Shown: piece by piece, positions 17,634 to 26,718 of the stretch
Layout of the letters: each line of letters opens with the position of its first letter
Numbering within the stretch: the first letter of the stretch is position 1
NCBI RefSeq assembly: GCF_017104965.1
Contig: NZ_JAAGPR010000002.1
Location: 310,001-374,000 of the forward strand
Source of the DNA: Paraburkholderia sp. Ac-20340
Lineage (GTDB): Bacteria > Pseudomonadota > Gammaproteobacteria > Burkholderiales > Burkholderiaceae
Direction of reading: 5' to 3'
Length of the DNA: 64,000 nucleotides
The notes under the pieces: model-generated
Told to the model about the DNA's origin: nothing
What the model saw: the letters and a program-made list of their open reading frames with translations, nothing else
The model's database searches: none
Position numbers and translations under genes: made by a program

Positions 17634-19015
17634 GCCTTCTCCGGATTGAAGTGTTTCTTGAGGCCTTGCCAGCACTCGTAGTAATGCGCCTGCAACTGGC
17701 TCGTTTCGAGCGCGTAGCGCGTCGGGCGGATCAGCGTGCGGGTCTCGAACATGAAGGCCATCGTGTCGCCGACCTTGTGCGGTTTGCTGGTGTCGGCGTT
17801 CGAGGCTTTCTCGAAGGTGTCGGCATCCGGGCCGTGGCCCGACATGCAGTTGTGCAGGCTCGCGCCGCCCGGCACGAAGCCTTCGGCCTTGGCGTCGTAC
17901 ACGCCATGCACGAGGCCCATGAATTCGCTCGCCACGTTGCGGTGATACCAGGGCGGACGGAAGGTGTTCTCGGCGGCCAGCCAGCGCGGCGGGAAGATCA
18001 CGAAGTCGATCGAATCGACGCCCGGCGTGTCCGTCGGCGAATGCAGCACGAGGAAGATCGACGGATCCGGATGATCGAAGCTGATCGAGCCGATCGTGTT
18101 GTAGCGGCGCAGGTCGTACTTGTACGGCGCGTAGTTGCCGTGCCAGGCCACCACGTCGAGCGGCGAATGGCCGATATCGGCGCGCCACAGCTGGCCGTTG
18201 AGTTTGGTGACGAGTTCGAACTGGCCTTCGCGGTCTTCGTAGGCCGCGTGCGGCGTGAGGAAGTCGCGCGGATTCGCCAAACCATTCGAGCCGATCACGC
18301 CCAGATCCGGCAGACGCAGCAGCGCACCGAAGTTCTCGCAGATATAGCCGCGCGCTTCGCCATCGGGCAGATCGACGGTAAAGCGCACGCCGCGCGGAAT
18401 CACGGCGATCTCGAACGGTTCGATGTCGAGCCGGCCCATTTCCGTGGCGATCGACAGACGCCCCTGCTGCGGCACGATCAGCAGTTCGCCGTCGGTGTTG
18501 TAGAAGAAGCGGTCCTGCATCGAGCGGTTGGCCGCGTACAGATGAATCGCGCAACCGCTCATCGCGGCCGCCGAGCCGTTGCCCGCCATCGTCACCCAGC
18601 CGTCGATGAAATCGGTCGGCGCGGCGGGCATGGACAGCGCGTCCCAGCGCAGCTGGTTGGGCGGTGTGGGCGGCACATCGCCGAAATCGGCGACGAGACG
18701 CGCGCCCTGCCCGTTCGTCTGCGATTCGAGCGGCGTGAACGGCTGATGCACCGCGCCCGGGCGGATGCGGTACAGCCACGTTCTGCGGTTATGCGAGCGC
18801 GGCGCGGTGAAGGCCGTGCCCGACAACTGTTCGGCGTACAGGCCGTACGCGCAGCGCTGCGGCGAGTTCTGGCCCGCGGGCAAGGCGCCGGGCAGCGCCT
18901 CGGTGGCGAATTCGTTGGCGAAGCCGCTCATGTAACCACTTGCGCCGCGCTCACCACCCGCTTCTTGACCCTGCAGGCCCTGAGCGCCCGCCTGGCCGGG
19001 CATCGGTGCGTTCAT
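17630..19015 (-). CDS. hmgA: Homogentisate 1,2-dioxygenase
   Basis: Fe(II) enzyme that opens the ring of homogentisate to maleylacetoacetate. 461 residues. The iron ligands known from the human enzyme are recognisable: the histidine of WYHRN, the glutamate of SEF a few residues later, and the histidine of GHGPDA. The ATG at 19015 was chosen over the GTG at 19018 because GGAGAG then lies six bases away. The N-terminus has about 28 extra residues rich in Gly, Gln and Ala before the family start. First gene of hmgA-fahA. The isomerase for the step between them is not here. Confidence 0.95.
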   Translation of the reverse strand: MNAPMPGQAGAQGLQGQEAGGERGASGYMSGFANEFATEALPGALPAGQNSPQRCAYGLYAEQLSGTAFTAPRSHNRRTWLYRIRPGAVHQPFTPLESQTNGQGARLVADFGDVPPTPPNQLRWDALSMPAAPTDFIDGWVTMAGNGSAAAMSGCAIHLYAANRSMQDRFFYNTDGELLIVPQQGRLSIATEMGRLDIEPFEIAVIPRGVRFTVDLPDGEARGYICENFGALLRLPDLGVIGSNGLANPRDFLTPHAAYEDREGQFELVTKLNGQLWRADIGHSPLDVVAWHGNYAPYKYDLRRYNTIGSISFDHPDPSIFLVLHSPTDTPGVDSIDFVIFPPRWLAAENTFRPPWYHRNVASEFMGLVHGVYDAKAEGFVPGGASLHNCMSGHGPDADTFEKASNADTSKPHKVGDTMAFMFETRTLIRPTRYALETSQLQAHYYECWQGLKKHFNPEKA

Positions 19016-19323
19016 CACTGTCTCTCCACGTTTCTATACCGGATCGGCTACGCGACGCGCGCCGTTCTGCTCGGGCGCTTGCGTCACGCGATTTACGAAT
19101 AGTAAAACGGATTATGATTAGTGAAATTGCACGTAAACCCTGGGCGCGGCTTTTTTTGCGGCGGCGCCAAGCCTGGCAAGCCTTGGCGCGTGGATATCGT
19201 TATCACCAATCAATGCATGCCAGGGCGCTGCGGGCTGCTACCATCAAGTCATGCGGCCCCGTAGCCGCGCTTGTTCCATGTATTCCCTTTCCAACTCCGT
19301 TTGCCTCGCCTCTTCATCGCGTC
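19016..19323. other. Divergent promoter region of hmgA and an EAL-like gene
   Basis: 308 bases with no supported gene. On the minus strand, AT-rich DNA at 19095-19135 is the likely hmgA promoter; a possible pair is TTTCAC, 16 bases, TACTAT. A perfect 8-base inverted repeat, GCGCCAAG at 19164-19171 and CTTGGCGC at 19182-19189, lies further upstream and may be an operator for either gene. Confidence 0.45.
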
Positions 19324-20151
19324 ATGATCGCTCCGACTATTCCCGAGCTTGTTGCCCGCTCCGCCAGCCATCCTTTTCTCGGCGAGCATCTGGCGATGGG
19401 GACCGGCGCGCATCACGCCGAAGCCATCGCGCGGCGGCGCGGCGTGGAAATGCTCAGCGCCTACGAGCCGATCTACGACATCAGCGTGCATGGCGGCGTG
19501 CAGTCGCTGACGGCCGATCTCACGTCGGCGGCCCGTTTCGGCGATGAACTCGGCTTTCAGGCCGTCACGTTGCGCGACGAAAACGGCAAGATCGCGCCCT
19601 TCGATCCGTTCACCGATACGCTCGACGACCCGGAACTGGTCGCGCTCGACCGCTGCGTGCGCGCGCTGCACACGATCAACTTTCTGGGTTCGCAGCAGCA
19701 CGGCCTGCTGTTTCTGCGCGTGCACGAGCGGCTGCTCAAGAGCGTGAAATACGATCATGGGCGCCATTTCTCGAACGTGCTGGTGTCGTTCGGGCTCAAT
19801 CCCGGGCGCGTGGTGATCGAGCTGCCGGCGGCGGCAGTCGCGCATCGCACCTTCGTCGGCTATCTGACGAAGAGTTATCAGCGCTATGGATTCAAGGTGG
19901 CGGGCAATCTGCCCAATGCCGGGCAGATCCTGTCCGTGTCGGACATGGCGCGGCTCGATTTCGTGAAGATGGATGCGAGTTCGGCGCTGCGCGATTCGAT
20001 GGTCAAGCCGCTGGTGAGCTACGCCGCGCGCCTGCGCATTCCGCTGATTTTCAACCGCGTGATGGACTCGTCGCAGTTCGAACAATTGCAGCAGTACGAC
20101 GTGCGTTTCGTGCAAGGGCCCGTGTTTGCGGCGCAGAATAGCGCCGCGTAA
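19324..20151 (+). CDS. Degenerate EAL-domain protein, probably not a phosphodiesterase
   Basis: 275 residues, cytoplasmic. The overall EAL scaffold shows in YEPIYDI (usual YQPI), VIELPAA (usual ELTE), LDFVKMD (usual DxLKID) and VRFVQGPVFA (usual VQGYLF). The E-A-L triplet itself, the acidic pair of the DDFGTG loop and the glutamate of the AEGVE strand are absent, so c-di-GMP hydrolysis is unlikely. It may bind c-di-GMP or a protein partner instead (inference). The ATG at 19324 starts the conserved part; the longer open frame upstream is a shadow. It ends at a strong bidirectional terminator. Confidence 0.75.
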   Translation: MIAPTIPELVARSASHPFLGEHLAMGTGAHHAEAIARRRGVEMLSAYEPIYDISVHGGVQSLTADLTSAARFGDELGFQAVTLRDENGKIAPFDPFTDTLDDPELVALDRCVRALHTINFLGSQQHGLLFLRVHERLLKSVKYDHGRHFSNVLVSFGLNPGRVVIELPAAAVAHRTFVGYLTKSYQRYGFKVAGNLPNAGQILSVSDMARLDFVKMDASSALRDSMVKPLVSYAARLRIPLIFNRVMDSSQFEQLQQYDVRFVQGPVFAAQNSAA

Positions 20152-20180
20152 AAACGCCTGAACGCAGGGTCTGAATGCAA

Positions 20181-20211
20181 AAACGCCGCGCATGACAGCG
20201 CGGCGTTTTTT
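20181..20211. terminator. Bidirectional terminator between EAL-like gene and murB
   Basis: AAACGCCGCGC-ATGACA-GCGCGGCGTTT, 11 pairs, followed by a T run on the plus strand. The mirrored A run at 20179-20183 gives a T run on the minus strand. It serves both convergent genes. Confidence 0.9.
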
Positions 20212-20231
20212 GTTCGAGCGTGAAACAGCGC

Positions 20232-21287
20232 TTAAAGGCTGATCGGTTCCTGCTCCAGCTCCACGCCGAAACGCGCCTGCACGTCGTTGCGGATCGCTTT
20301 CGCGAGTTCGAGGATATCGGTGCCGCACGCGCCGCCGCGATTCACCAGCACGAGCGCCTGACGCTCATGCACGGCCGCCGCGCCCAGCGTGCGCCCCTTC
20401 CAGCCGCACTGGTCGATCAGCCAGCCCGCCGCGAGCTTCACGCGGCCGTCGGCCTGCGCGTAGGAAACGACTTGCGGCTCGCGCAGCACCAGCGCGTCGA
20501 ACTGCTCGGCGTCGATCACCGGATTCTTGAAGAAGCTGCCCGCGTTGCCCAGCACCAGCGGATCGGGCAGTTTGGCGCGGCGCACGGCGACGACGGCATC
20601 GAACACGTCGCGTGCGTGGCGCGCTTGATCGAGACCGCGCTGCGCGAGTTCACGCGCGAGATCGGCGTAACCGGCGTTGGCGCGCCACTGCTTCGGCAAA
20701 CGGAAGGTCACCGAAACGATCACGAAGCGGTCGCGCCCTTCGCGCTTGAAAAAACTGTCGCGATAACCGAAGGCGCAATCGGCGGCATCGAATTCGTACG
20801 GCGTGCCGGTTTCCAGTTCGATCGCGCGCACGCGAGCGCAGCGCTCGGCCATTTCCAGCCCGTAGGCGCCGATGTTCTGGATCGGCGCGGCGCCCACCGT
20901 GCCCGGAATCAGCGCGAGGTTTTCCAAACCGCCCATGCCCGCTTCGAGCGTCCACGCGACGAAATCGTGCCAGTTCTCGCCGGCAGCGGCTTCCACGTAC
21001 CAGGCATCATCGTCTTCGTGGACGACGCGCTTGCCCGCCAGCGCGATCATCAGCACCAGACCGTCGAAGTCGCGCGTGAGCACGACGTTGCTGCCGCCGC
21101 CCAGCACGAGCGTCGGCAGACCGGCGGCGCGCGGGTCGCCGAGCGCCTTCATCAGATCGGCTTCGTGCTCGATGCGGCAGGCCAGACGCGCGCGCACGTC
21201 GAAGCCGAAGGTGTTATGCGCGCGCAGCGGGTAGCCGGCGGTGAACCACACGGGGGACGGATCGGCAGACGCGAAGGAGGCGGACAT
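20232..21287 (-). CDS. murB: UDP-N-acetylenolpyruvoylglucosamine reductase
   Basis: Cytoplasmic FAD enzyme that reduces UDP-GlcNAc-enolpyruvate to UDP-MurNAc with NADPH, an early step of peptidoglycan synthesis. About 351 residues, type I (E. coli-like, 342). The FAD-binding region has GGGSNVVLT, the [16 protein letters not shown] stretch is typical, and [10 protein letters not shown] holds the catalytic serine. The start was placed at 21287 (MSASFASAD); the frame is open to 21389, but those extra 34 residues are not family-like. No clear ribosome binding site. Transcribed alone, divergent from yajQ. Confidence 0.94.
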   Translation of the reverse strand: MSASFASADPSPVWFTAGYPLRAHNTFGFDVRARLACRIEHEADLMKALGDPRAAGLPTLVLGGGSNVVLTRDFDGLVLMIALAGKRVVHEDDDAWYVEAAAGENWHDFVAWTLEAGMGGLENLALIPGTVGAAPIQNIGAYGLEMAERCARVRAIELETGTPYEFDAADCAFGYRDSFFKREGRDRFVIVSVTFRLPKQWRANAGYADLARELAQRGLDQARHARDVFDAVVAVRRAKLPDPLVLGNAGSFFKNPVIDAEQFDALVLREPQVVSYAQADGRVKLAAGWLIDQCGWKGRTLGAAAVHERQALVLVNRGGACGTDILELAKAIRNDVQARFGVELEQEPISL

Positions 21288-21499
21288 CGGAAAAATCGGG
21301 ACGGAGAGAAAGCAGCAAAAAGACAGGAAAAGTAACGCCGTTGTGCCACGGCGGGACGCGGCACGCGCCGTGCAGCCTTGGGCAAACACGGCCGCGCCGG
21401 TAAAATGGCGCGGTCCGTGATTATAGCGAGTGCGCGGCGCGTCTCAGTAACCGCTACGGCGGCCGGGTTCCGCGGCGCTCGCACCTTTGGGAGAAAGCA

Positions 21500-21985
21500 A
21501 TGCCATCGTTTGACGTCGTCAGCGAAGCCAACATGATCGAAGTGAAGAACGCGATCGAGCAATCCAACAAGGAGATCTCCACGCGCTTCGACTTCAAGGG
21601 TTCCGATGCGCGCGTCGAGCAGAAAGAACGCGAGCTGACCGCGTTCGCCGACGACGATTTCAAGCTCGGTCAGGTCAAGGACGTGCTGATTTCGAAAATG
21701 GCCAAGCGCAATGTGGATGTGCGCTTCCTCGACTACGGCAAGATCGAGAAGATCGGCGGCGACAAGGTCAAGCAGGTCATCACCGTGAAGAAGGGTGTGT
21801 CGGGCGACCTCGCGAAGAAGATCGTGCGCCTCGTGAAAGACAGCAAGATCAAGGTCCAGGCGAGCATCCAGGGCGACGCCGTGCGCGTGACGGGCACCAA
21901 GCGCGACGACCTGCAAAGCGTGATCGCCATGCTGCGCAAGGACGTGACCGACACGCCGCTCGACTTCAACAACTTCCGCGACTGA
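21500..21985 (+). CDS. yajQ: YajQ-family nucleotide-binding protein
   Basis: 161 residues, the usual length of the family formerly called UPF0234. It starts [18 protein letters not shown] and ends PLDFNNFRD, both hallmarks. Members have two RNP-like ferredoxin folds. Some bind c-di-GMP and act as effectors with a LysR partner, others bind nucleic acid (known of the family). Function here is not fixed by context. AGAAAGCA lies ahead of the ATG. Single gene, divergent from murB. Confidence 0.94.
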   Translation: MPSFDVVSEANMIEVKNAIEQSNKEISTRFDFKGSDARVEQKERELTAFADDDFKLGQVKDVLISKMAKRNVDVRFLDYGKIEKIGGDKVKQVITVKKGVSGDLAKKIVRLVKDSKIKVQASIQGDAVRVTGTKRDDLQSVIAMLRKDVTDTPLDFNNFRD

Positions 21986-22025
21986 TCTTGTCGCGCGCCG
22001 CCCGGTAGTTCGATAGCGGCGGGAC

Positions 22026-22499
22026 TTAAGCGCCCGTCGCGACGAGCGGCATCAATACCTCGCCCGTTTCCAGCAGTGTCTTCAGATTCGACAGGATACG
22101 CGGCCAGCCGCCCGACACGGCTTCGATGAACTTCGAGCCCGGGCGCGCCACCCGATGCGTGACCGTGAGCTTCACCGCCTGCTCCACCGCCTCGATCTCG
22201 AGCGTGCAGAGGGAATCGCCCTCATCGGCCAGTTCCGGCCTGAACACATTGCGCCAGCGAATCACCAGCCGGTGCGGCGGGTCCGCTTCCACGATTTCGC
22301 CCGTATCCGCCACGCGGCCATCGGCGAAACGCAACTGCCACGGCGAACCCGCGCGAAAGTCGCTTTCCTGATGCATGCCGTACCAGTAGCGCTCGGTGAA
22401 CGCGCGGCCGGTGAGCGCGGTCCAGAGTTCGGCGGGCGTCGTGCGGATGTAGGTGACGTAGACGAAGAGCGATTCGTTTGCCTGCACATCACGGCTCAT
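22026..22499 (-). CDS. SRPBCC / AHSA1-like domain protein
   Basis: 157 residues of the START/Bet v1-like SRPBCC fold, Aha1-C subgroup. Typical features are TTPAELWTALTG near the start, a central WRNVFRPE strand and the C-terminal GWPRILSNLKTLLETG helix. AAGGAG lies ahead of the ATG at 22499. It overlaps the end of the ArsR gene by 11 bases, and this ArsR-SRPBCC pairing is very common. The ligand is unknown, presumably a hydrophobic small molecule. Confidence 0.9.
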   Translation of the reverse strand: MSRDVQANESLFVYVTYIRTTPAELWTALTGRAFTERYWYGMHQESDFRAGSPWQLRFADGRVADTGEIVEADPPHRLVIRWRNVFRPELADEGDSLCTLEIEAVEQAVKLTVTHRVARPGSKFIEAVSGGWPRILSNLKTLLETGEVLMPLVATGA

Positions 22500-22830
22500 G
22501 ACGGTCTCCTTGCGCTTCGAGCGAGCGTCGCAGATCGACGAGCGCGTCCACGCGGTTGCGTTCGAACTTGCCGATCCAGCGCGCGGCCATCTCGCCAATC
22601 GGCACCGGATTGATGAAGTGCAGCTTCTCGCGGCCGTGGCGTTGAGCCACCACCAGATTCGCCGCTTCGAGTACGCCCAGATGCTTGGTCACCGCCTGGC
22701 GCGACATGGCCAGCCCGTCGCACAACTGCGTGAGCGTCTGGCCGTTTTTCTCGTGCAGCCGGTCCAGCAACTCGCGGCGGCTCGCATCCGCGAGCGCGCG
22801 AAATACGGCGTCGTCGTTCATGGGGCTCAT
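22489..22830 (-). CDS. ArsR-family transcriptional repressor
   Basis: 113 residues, a winged helix-turn-helix (FRALADASRRELLDRL, then LCDGLAMSRQAVTKHLGVLE). There are no metal-binding cysteine pairs, so it belongs to the non-metal group that pairs with SRPBCC proteins. Start taken at the ATG 22830; 22821 is also possible. A perfect 20-base palindrome ends two bases before this ATG and is the likely autoregulatory operator. The gene overlaps the SRPBCC gene by 11 bases, so the two are one operon. Confidence 0.9.
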   Translation of the reverse strand: MSPMNDDAVFRALADASRRELLDRLHEKNGQTLTQLCDGLAMSRQAVTKHLGVLEAANLVVAQRHGREKLHFINPVPIGEMAARWIGKFERNRVDALVDLRRSLEAQGDRHEP

Positions 22831-22831
22831 T

Positions 22832-22851
22832 ATGCAACCCTGTGGTTGCAT
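22832..22851 (-). promoter_or_regulatory. Palindromic operator candidate of the ArsR-SRPBCC operon
   Basis: ATGCAACC-CTGT-GGTTGCAT: perfect 8-base arms with a 4-base spacer, directly upstream of the ArsR start codon. Size and place fit a dimeric ArsR site that would block initiation. Confidence 0.6.
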
Positions 22852-22887
22852 GTCAAGATGAACACGACGCATCGAACAGGAACGCCT

Positions 22888-23334
22888 CTAGGCCCTGCGT
22901 TCAAGCTCGATCAGCAGCGGCGCAGCGGACCGCTGGCGCAAACGCCCCGTCTGGCGGCCCTTGGCGCGAATGATCTTCGTCCTCGCTCGGGCCCGGAGCG
23001 GCGCGGTGGCGCGCGTCACTTCCTCCATCCAGATCTTCGATCCATACGCGCCGATAAGCAGCCCCGGCGCCCACACCGCTTCGTCCAGCCGCGGAAAGTA
23101 GATCGACGATCCTGCGCCCCAGATTTCGATCAGCGCCAGTTGCGACGGCGTTGGCCACTTCGCCATGAAGTGGAACTCCTGAATCAGCACGATGGGCACC
23201 GCGATATCTACACCATGCGCGTACGAGATTTCGAGTTTGCGATTCGAGCGGTTGTAGTGCGCGGCAACCGCGACCGGAACTTTTTCTCCCGCCCGTCCGG
23301 CGGCTTCGTACTCTTCGCGGGTGAAGACGACCAT
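22888..23334 (-). CDS. DUF2442 domain protein
   Basis: 148 residues. The DUF2442 core spans about residues 20-100: a strand pair reading KLEISYAHGVDIAVP, then W-G-A-G-S-S-I-Y-F-P-R-L-D-E and APGLLIGAYGSK. A basic, Arg/Lys-rich tail of about 45 residues follows. CAGGAG lies eight bases before the ATG at 23334, so it can start by itself. It sits inside the 3-prime end of the DUF4160 frame. DUF4160-DUF2442 neighbours are widespread and have a small-module, toxin-antitoxin-like layout, but no activity is assigned here. Confidence 0.8.
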   Translation of the reverse strand: MVVFTREEYEAAGRAGEKVPVAVAAHYNRSNRKLEISYAHGVDIAVPIVLIQEFHFMAKWPTPSQLALIEIWGAGSSIYFPRLDEAVWAPGLLIGAYGSKIWMEEVTRATAPLRARARTKIIRAKGRQTGRLRQRSAAPLLIELERRA

Positions 23335-23588
23335 GTTTGAGATCTCCTGAATTCGATTTTTTTCCAGTGCCAGCAAAGTTGCCCAACCTCTGGCTCCAGC
23401 ACCTTCAAGAAACGCCTGACCACGCGCTGTGTAAGCGGCGTGCGATCACGCAACACAGGCGGCCCGTGCGGACAATTGAGGTTCAACACGCACTCGCCGT
23501 CCGAAGTCTCGACATGAATATGCGGAGGATCATGGTCGTTCGAATGGATTCGCACGCGAGCGCCTAAAACACGAAGAACGATCGGCAT
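23208..23588 (-). CDS. DUF4160 domain protein
   Basis: Up to 126 residues. The first 75 match DUF4160: MPIVLRVLGARVRIHSNDHD, then PPHIHVE and a strand-rich middle. Homologues usually stop at about 80-90 residues, soon after the point that reads CWHWKK here. In this frame translation continues about 50 residues of Ser/Arg-rich, shadow-like sequence and overlaps the DUF2442 gene by 127 bases. A run of seven A residues (minus strand, 23363-23357) lies at the junction; a -1 shift there would join this domain in frame to DUF2442. GGAAG lies ahead of the ATG at 23588. Role unknown. Confidence 0.7.
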   Translation of the reverse strand: MPIVLRVLGARVRIHSNDHDPPHIHVETSDGECVLNLNCPHGPPVLRDRTPLTQRVVRRFLKVLEPEVGQLCWHWKKIEFRRSQTWSSSPAKSTKPPDGREKKFRSRLPRTTTARIANSKSRTRMV

Positions 23589-23762
23589 TGGGCTTCCGAA
23601 AATAACCGAATGTGAGCTTGCTGGAGCGCCGCACTTCGGCCTGGCCACAACGCTTTCTTGCGCTGGAACAAAGCCAAAGACGAACGCGATCGACGTCCAG
23701 CATAGGCGCTCGCCCATCGCCTGAAACCTCGGCCAGATGGCGTAATCCAGCGCCCGACAGCA

Positions 23763-23795
23763 GGCGAAAAAAAACGGCGCCGAAGCGCCGTTTTT
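23763..23795 (-). terminator. Terminator of the chemoreceptor gene
   Basis: AAAAACGGCGC-CGAA-GCGCCGTTTTT at 23770-23795 with a T8 tail when read on the minus strand, starting 36 bases past the chemoreceptor stop. The plus-strand tail has five T residues. Confidence 0.88.
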
Positions 23796-23830
23796 CCAGT
23801 TTCGCTAGACCCAGCAACCCGCCAGCCGAA

Positions 23831-25630
23831 TCAATCGAGCCTGAACTGCCCCACTGCCTCGGCGAGATTGATCGCCTGGCTGCGCAGCGCGGCCGCCGCA
23901 GCCGTCGATTGTTCGACCAGCGCCGCATTCTGCTGCACCATCTCGTCGAGTTGGCTCACTGCGCGGTTCACTTCCTGAATACCGCGCGTCTGTTCGCCGG
24001 CCGCATTCGTCACTTCCGAAATAATCGTCGTCACGTTCGAGACATTCGCGACGATCTCGTCCATCGTCTCGCCCGCGCGACGCACCAGTTGCGAGCCCGA
24101 ATTCACGCTCGCCACCGTCGATTCGATCAGCGCCTTGATCTCGCGCGCCGCCTGCGCGCTGCGCTGCGCAAGGCTGCGCACTTCGCCCGCGACCACCGCG
24201 AAACCGCGCCCCTGCTCGCCCGCGCGCGCCGCTTCCACCGCCGCGTTGAGCGCCAGAATATTGGTCTGGAACGCGATCCCGTCGATCACGCCGATGATGT
24301 CCGCGATCTTCACCGAAGCGTGCTCGATCGCGCCCATCGTATCGACCACATCGCTGATCACCGCGCCACCGCGCGAAGCCACCATCGAGGCCGAATTCGC
24401 CGTGATATCGGCTTGCTGCGCGGCGTTGGCCGATTGCGCGACCGTCGCCGTGATTTCCTCCATCGAGGCCGCTGTCTGTTCGAGGCTGGCCGCCGCCGAT
24501 TCGGTGCGGCCCGAAAGATCGACGTTGCCCGCGGCGATTTCGTCGCTCGCGGTGCGCACGGACTGGCTGGCGTCGCGGATATGGCGCATCACGTCGCGCA
24601 GCTTGTCCATGAAGGCGTTGAACGAGCGCGCGATCTGCGCGACTTCGTCGTTGCCGGTGGCCGGCAGGCGCTGCGTGAGATCGCCCTCGCCCGCGCTGAT
24701 GGCGTCCATCGCGTCGCGCACGCTGGACAGGCGCTTGAACGACACCGACGTCATCGCGCCCACCACCAGCGCCGCGATCACCGAAATCACCACCAGCGTG
24801 ATCAGCGACACCGTCAGCAGCGAGCGCATGCCCGCCAGCGCATCCGCGCGGTCGAACGCGACGATCACGCGCCAGTCCGTACCCGCGATGGCCTGCGCGC
24901 GCATCAGCTTGGCTTCGCCGTTCACGTCGATATGAACCGGGCGGGTCGCCGCGAACAGCGCCGCGAGTTTGTCGCCCGAGAGATCCGGCGCGACATCCGT
25001 GACGGGCTTGAGCGTGAGCTTGGCGTCGTCGTGCGCGACGATCGCACCGCTACTGTCCACCAGCATGCCGAAGCTCGCGGGCGTCGGATGGATCGAGCGC
25101 ACGTTGGCGATCACGCTGTCCATCGCCACGTCGCCGGAAATCACGCCCTTGACCTGCCCGTCGCGAATCACGGGCGTGGCGAACGCCACCACCAGCTTGC
25201 CCGTGCCGACATCCACATAAGGCGGCGTCACCACGCCCTTGCCCGCCGCCACGGCCTGCTTGTACCAGGGGCGGCCGGTCGGGTCGTAATCGGGCGGAAT
25301 GCCGGTGGCATCCGAGAATTTCGCGGTTTTATCGGCGTAACCGACGTAGACGTTGGTAAAGCCGCCGGCCGTGGCGATCTGCTTGAGCATCGGCACCGGA
25401 TCAGGTTGCAGCACGGCGTCCTGCAGCGATTCGATCATCTGCGCATGCGTGGCAACCCAGTCGCCGATGCCTTCCGCATGGCTGTTCTCGACGGCGGTCA
25501 GCGTCGCGTCGATCGAATCCTTGTTGTGCGAGTTCGCAACGAAATAGTCGAGCGCGGTATTGGCCGCAAGCGCTACGACGACGATAACGACGCATAGCGC
25601 GACGATGCGCGCGCGAATGGTGGAGAACAT
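23831..25630 (-). CDS. Methyl-accepting chemotaxis protein with amino-acid-type dCache sensor
   Basis: 599 residues. Helix 1 is at about 8-26, a periplasmic double-Cache domain at about 30-280, helix 2 near 285-305, then HAMP and a long coiled coil. The signalling tip contains [20 protein letters not shown], the CheA/CheW-binding hairpin. The sensor has Tyr115, Arg120, Trp122, Tyr123, Tyr138, Asp140 and Asp167. This spacing is the same as the dCache_1AA motif of PctA (Y121, R126, W128, Y129, Y144, D146, D173, as recalled), so an amino-acid ligand is predicted. No C-terminal CheR-tethering pentapeptide is seen. The ATG at 25630 precedes helix 1; no other chemotaxis genes are nearby. Confidence 0.93.
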   Translation of the reverse strand: MFSTIRARIVALCVVIVVVALAANTALDYFVANSHNKDSIDATLTAVENSHAEGIGDWVATHAQMIESLQDAVLQPDPVPMLKQIATAGGFTNVYVGYADKTAKFSDATGIPPDYDPTGRPWYKQAVAAGKGVVTPPYVDVGTGKLVVAFATPVIRDGQVKGVISGDVAMDSVIANVRSIHPTPASFGMLVDSSGAIVAHDDAKLTLKPVTDVAPDLSGDKLAALFAATRPVHIDVNGEAKLMRAQAIAGTDWRVIVAFDRADALAGMRSLLTVSLITLVVISVIAALVVGAMTSVSFKRLSSVRDAMDAISAGEGDLTQRLPATGNDEVAQIARSFNAFMDKLRDVMRHIRDASQSVRTASDEIAAGNVDLSGRTESAAASLEQTAASMEEITATVAQSANAAQQADITANSASMVASRGGAVISDVVDTMGAIEHASVKIADIIGVIDGIAFQTNILALNAAVEAARAGEQGRGFAVVAGEVRSLAQRSAQAAREIKALIESTVASVNSGSQLVRRAGETMDEIVANVSNVTTIISEVTNAAGEQTRGIQEVNRAVSQLDEMVQQNAALVEQSTAAAAALRSQAINLAEAVGQFRLD

Positions 25631-25930
25631 GGTGGGGAAAGCGCCGTGTGGAGTAGTTTGAATCAGACTGCCGGACAGAGAGACGGACGACACAAAAGTG
25701 GACGACAGACGCAATTACGGCACACGGCGCAGGCGACTTGAGTAGGGTTTATCGGGGTATGAACGCGCGATTATTCCGGCATCTGAAAGCAATCACGGAG
25801 ACCGATAAGTCGCTGATCTGGCGGCAATTAAATGGCGCGCCGATCGAGCGCAGCAATGCAAAACGGCCCGCGCGAATGGCGGGCCGTTCTGGGGAAAATC
25901 GGGTCTTGCCGGCGCGATGCCGCGCGGCGT
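25631..25930. other. Intergenic region between the chemoreceptor and plsY
   Basis: 300 bases. It contains the promoter of the chemoreceptor (minus strand, AT-richer near 25680-25800) and the plsY terminator at 25862-25888. No gene is supported; the short plus-strand frame at 25738-25938 looks random. Confidence 0.5.
25858..25888 (-). terminator. Terminator of plsY
   Basis: AACGGCCCGC ... GCGGGCCGTT, 10 pairs with a 7-base loop at 25862-25888, followed on the minus strand by a short T tract. Begins 43 bases past the plsY stop. Confidence 0.75.
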
Positions 25931-26554
25931 TTATTTAGCCGCTGCCGCCGCCTTTTTCTTGTCGCCGATACGGCTTTCCGTGCCGTTCATCAGCTTGCCG
26001 ATATTGGCGCGATGACGCCAGAACAGCAGCACGCTCATGGCGAGAATCGCCAGCGCCATCACATGCGCGCCGAACATGAAGACGTCGAAAATCGGCGCGA
26101 ACACTGCAGCGGCCAGCGCCGCCAGCGACGAATAGCGCGTGAAGAACGCGACGATCAGCCAGGTCAGCAGCGTCAGAGCGCCGAGCACCGGGTTCACGGC
26201 GAGCAGCACGCCTGCGGCCGTTGCCACGCCCTTGCCGCCCTGAAAGCGGAAGAAAACCGGATACAGATGGCCGAGAAACACGGCGATGGCGGCCAGCGCC
26301 ACGGCGGTTTCATCGAGACCGAATTGCGGCGCGAAGTGCCGTGCCAGCCAGACGGCGAGCCAGCCCTTGAAGGCGTCGCCGATCAGCGTGAGGATCGCGG
26401 CCTTCTTGTTGCCGCTGCGCAGCACGTTGGTCGCGCCCGGATTGCCGGAGCCGTAGGAACGCGGATCGTCGAGGCCCATGACGGCGCTCACGATCACGGC
26501 AAACGAAATCGAGCCGATCAGATAGGCGGCGACGGCGACTAACAGGTTGTACAT
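25931..26554 (-). CDS. plsY: Glycerol-3-phosphate acyltransferase PlsY
   Basis: Inner-membrane enzyme that moves an acyl group from acyl-phosphate to glycerol-3-phosphate, the first step of phospholipid synthesis. 207 residues with about five to seven helices. Conserved loops are visible: [13 protein letters not shown] near 36-48, [19 protein letters not shown] near 95-113, and the last cytoplasmic loop with RHRANI. The ATG at 26554 is the family start; the frame opens slightly earlier. The tail is Lys/Ala-rich. Confidence 0.95.
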   Translation of the reverse strand: MYNLLVAVAAYLIGSISFAVIVSAVMGLDDPRSYGSGNPGATNVLRSGNKKAAILTLIGDAFKGWLAVWLARHFAPQFGLDETAVALAAIAVFLGHLYPVFFRFQGGKGVATAAGVLLAVNPVLGALTLLTWLIVAFFTRYSSLAALAAAVFAPIFDVFMFGAHVMALAILAMSVLLFWRHRANIGKLMNGTESRIGDKKKAAAAAK

Positions 26555-26718
26555 GCACGAAACCCGAAGGAGTGAAAACAACGAAACGGTGCGCAGCGCG
26601 CGCGAAGGCGCCCATTCTACCTAAGCGGACGCGAGCTTTCGCCCTCAATCCCGGCCATACCGGGCAAACCCGGTGAAACCAGGGACCGAGCCTGGCGTCG
26701 AAGCGCGCGCTGCCAGCG

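Noticed and set aside
16326..18779. 817-codon minus-strand frame running from fahA through hmgA
   Set aside because: Only the last 435 codons are fahA. The upstream part lies inside hmgA in another frame, is Arg/Ala-rich and has no family features.
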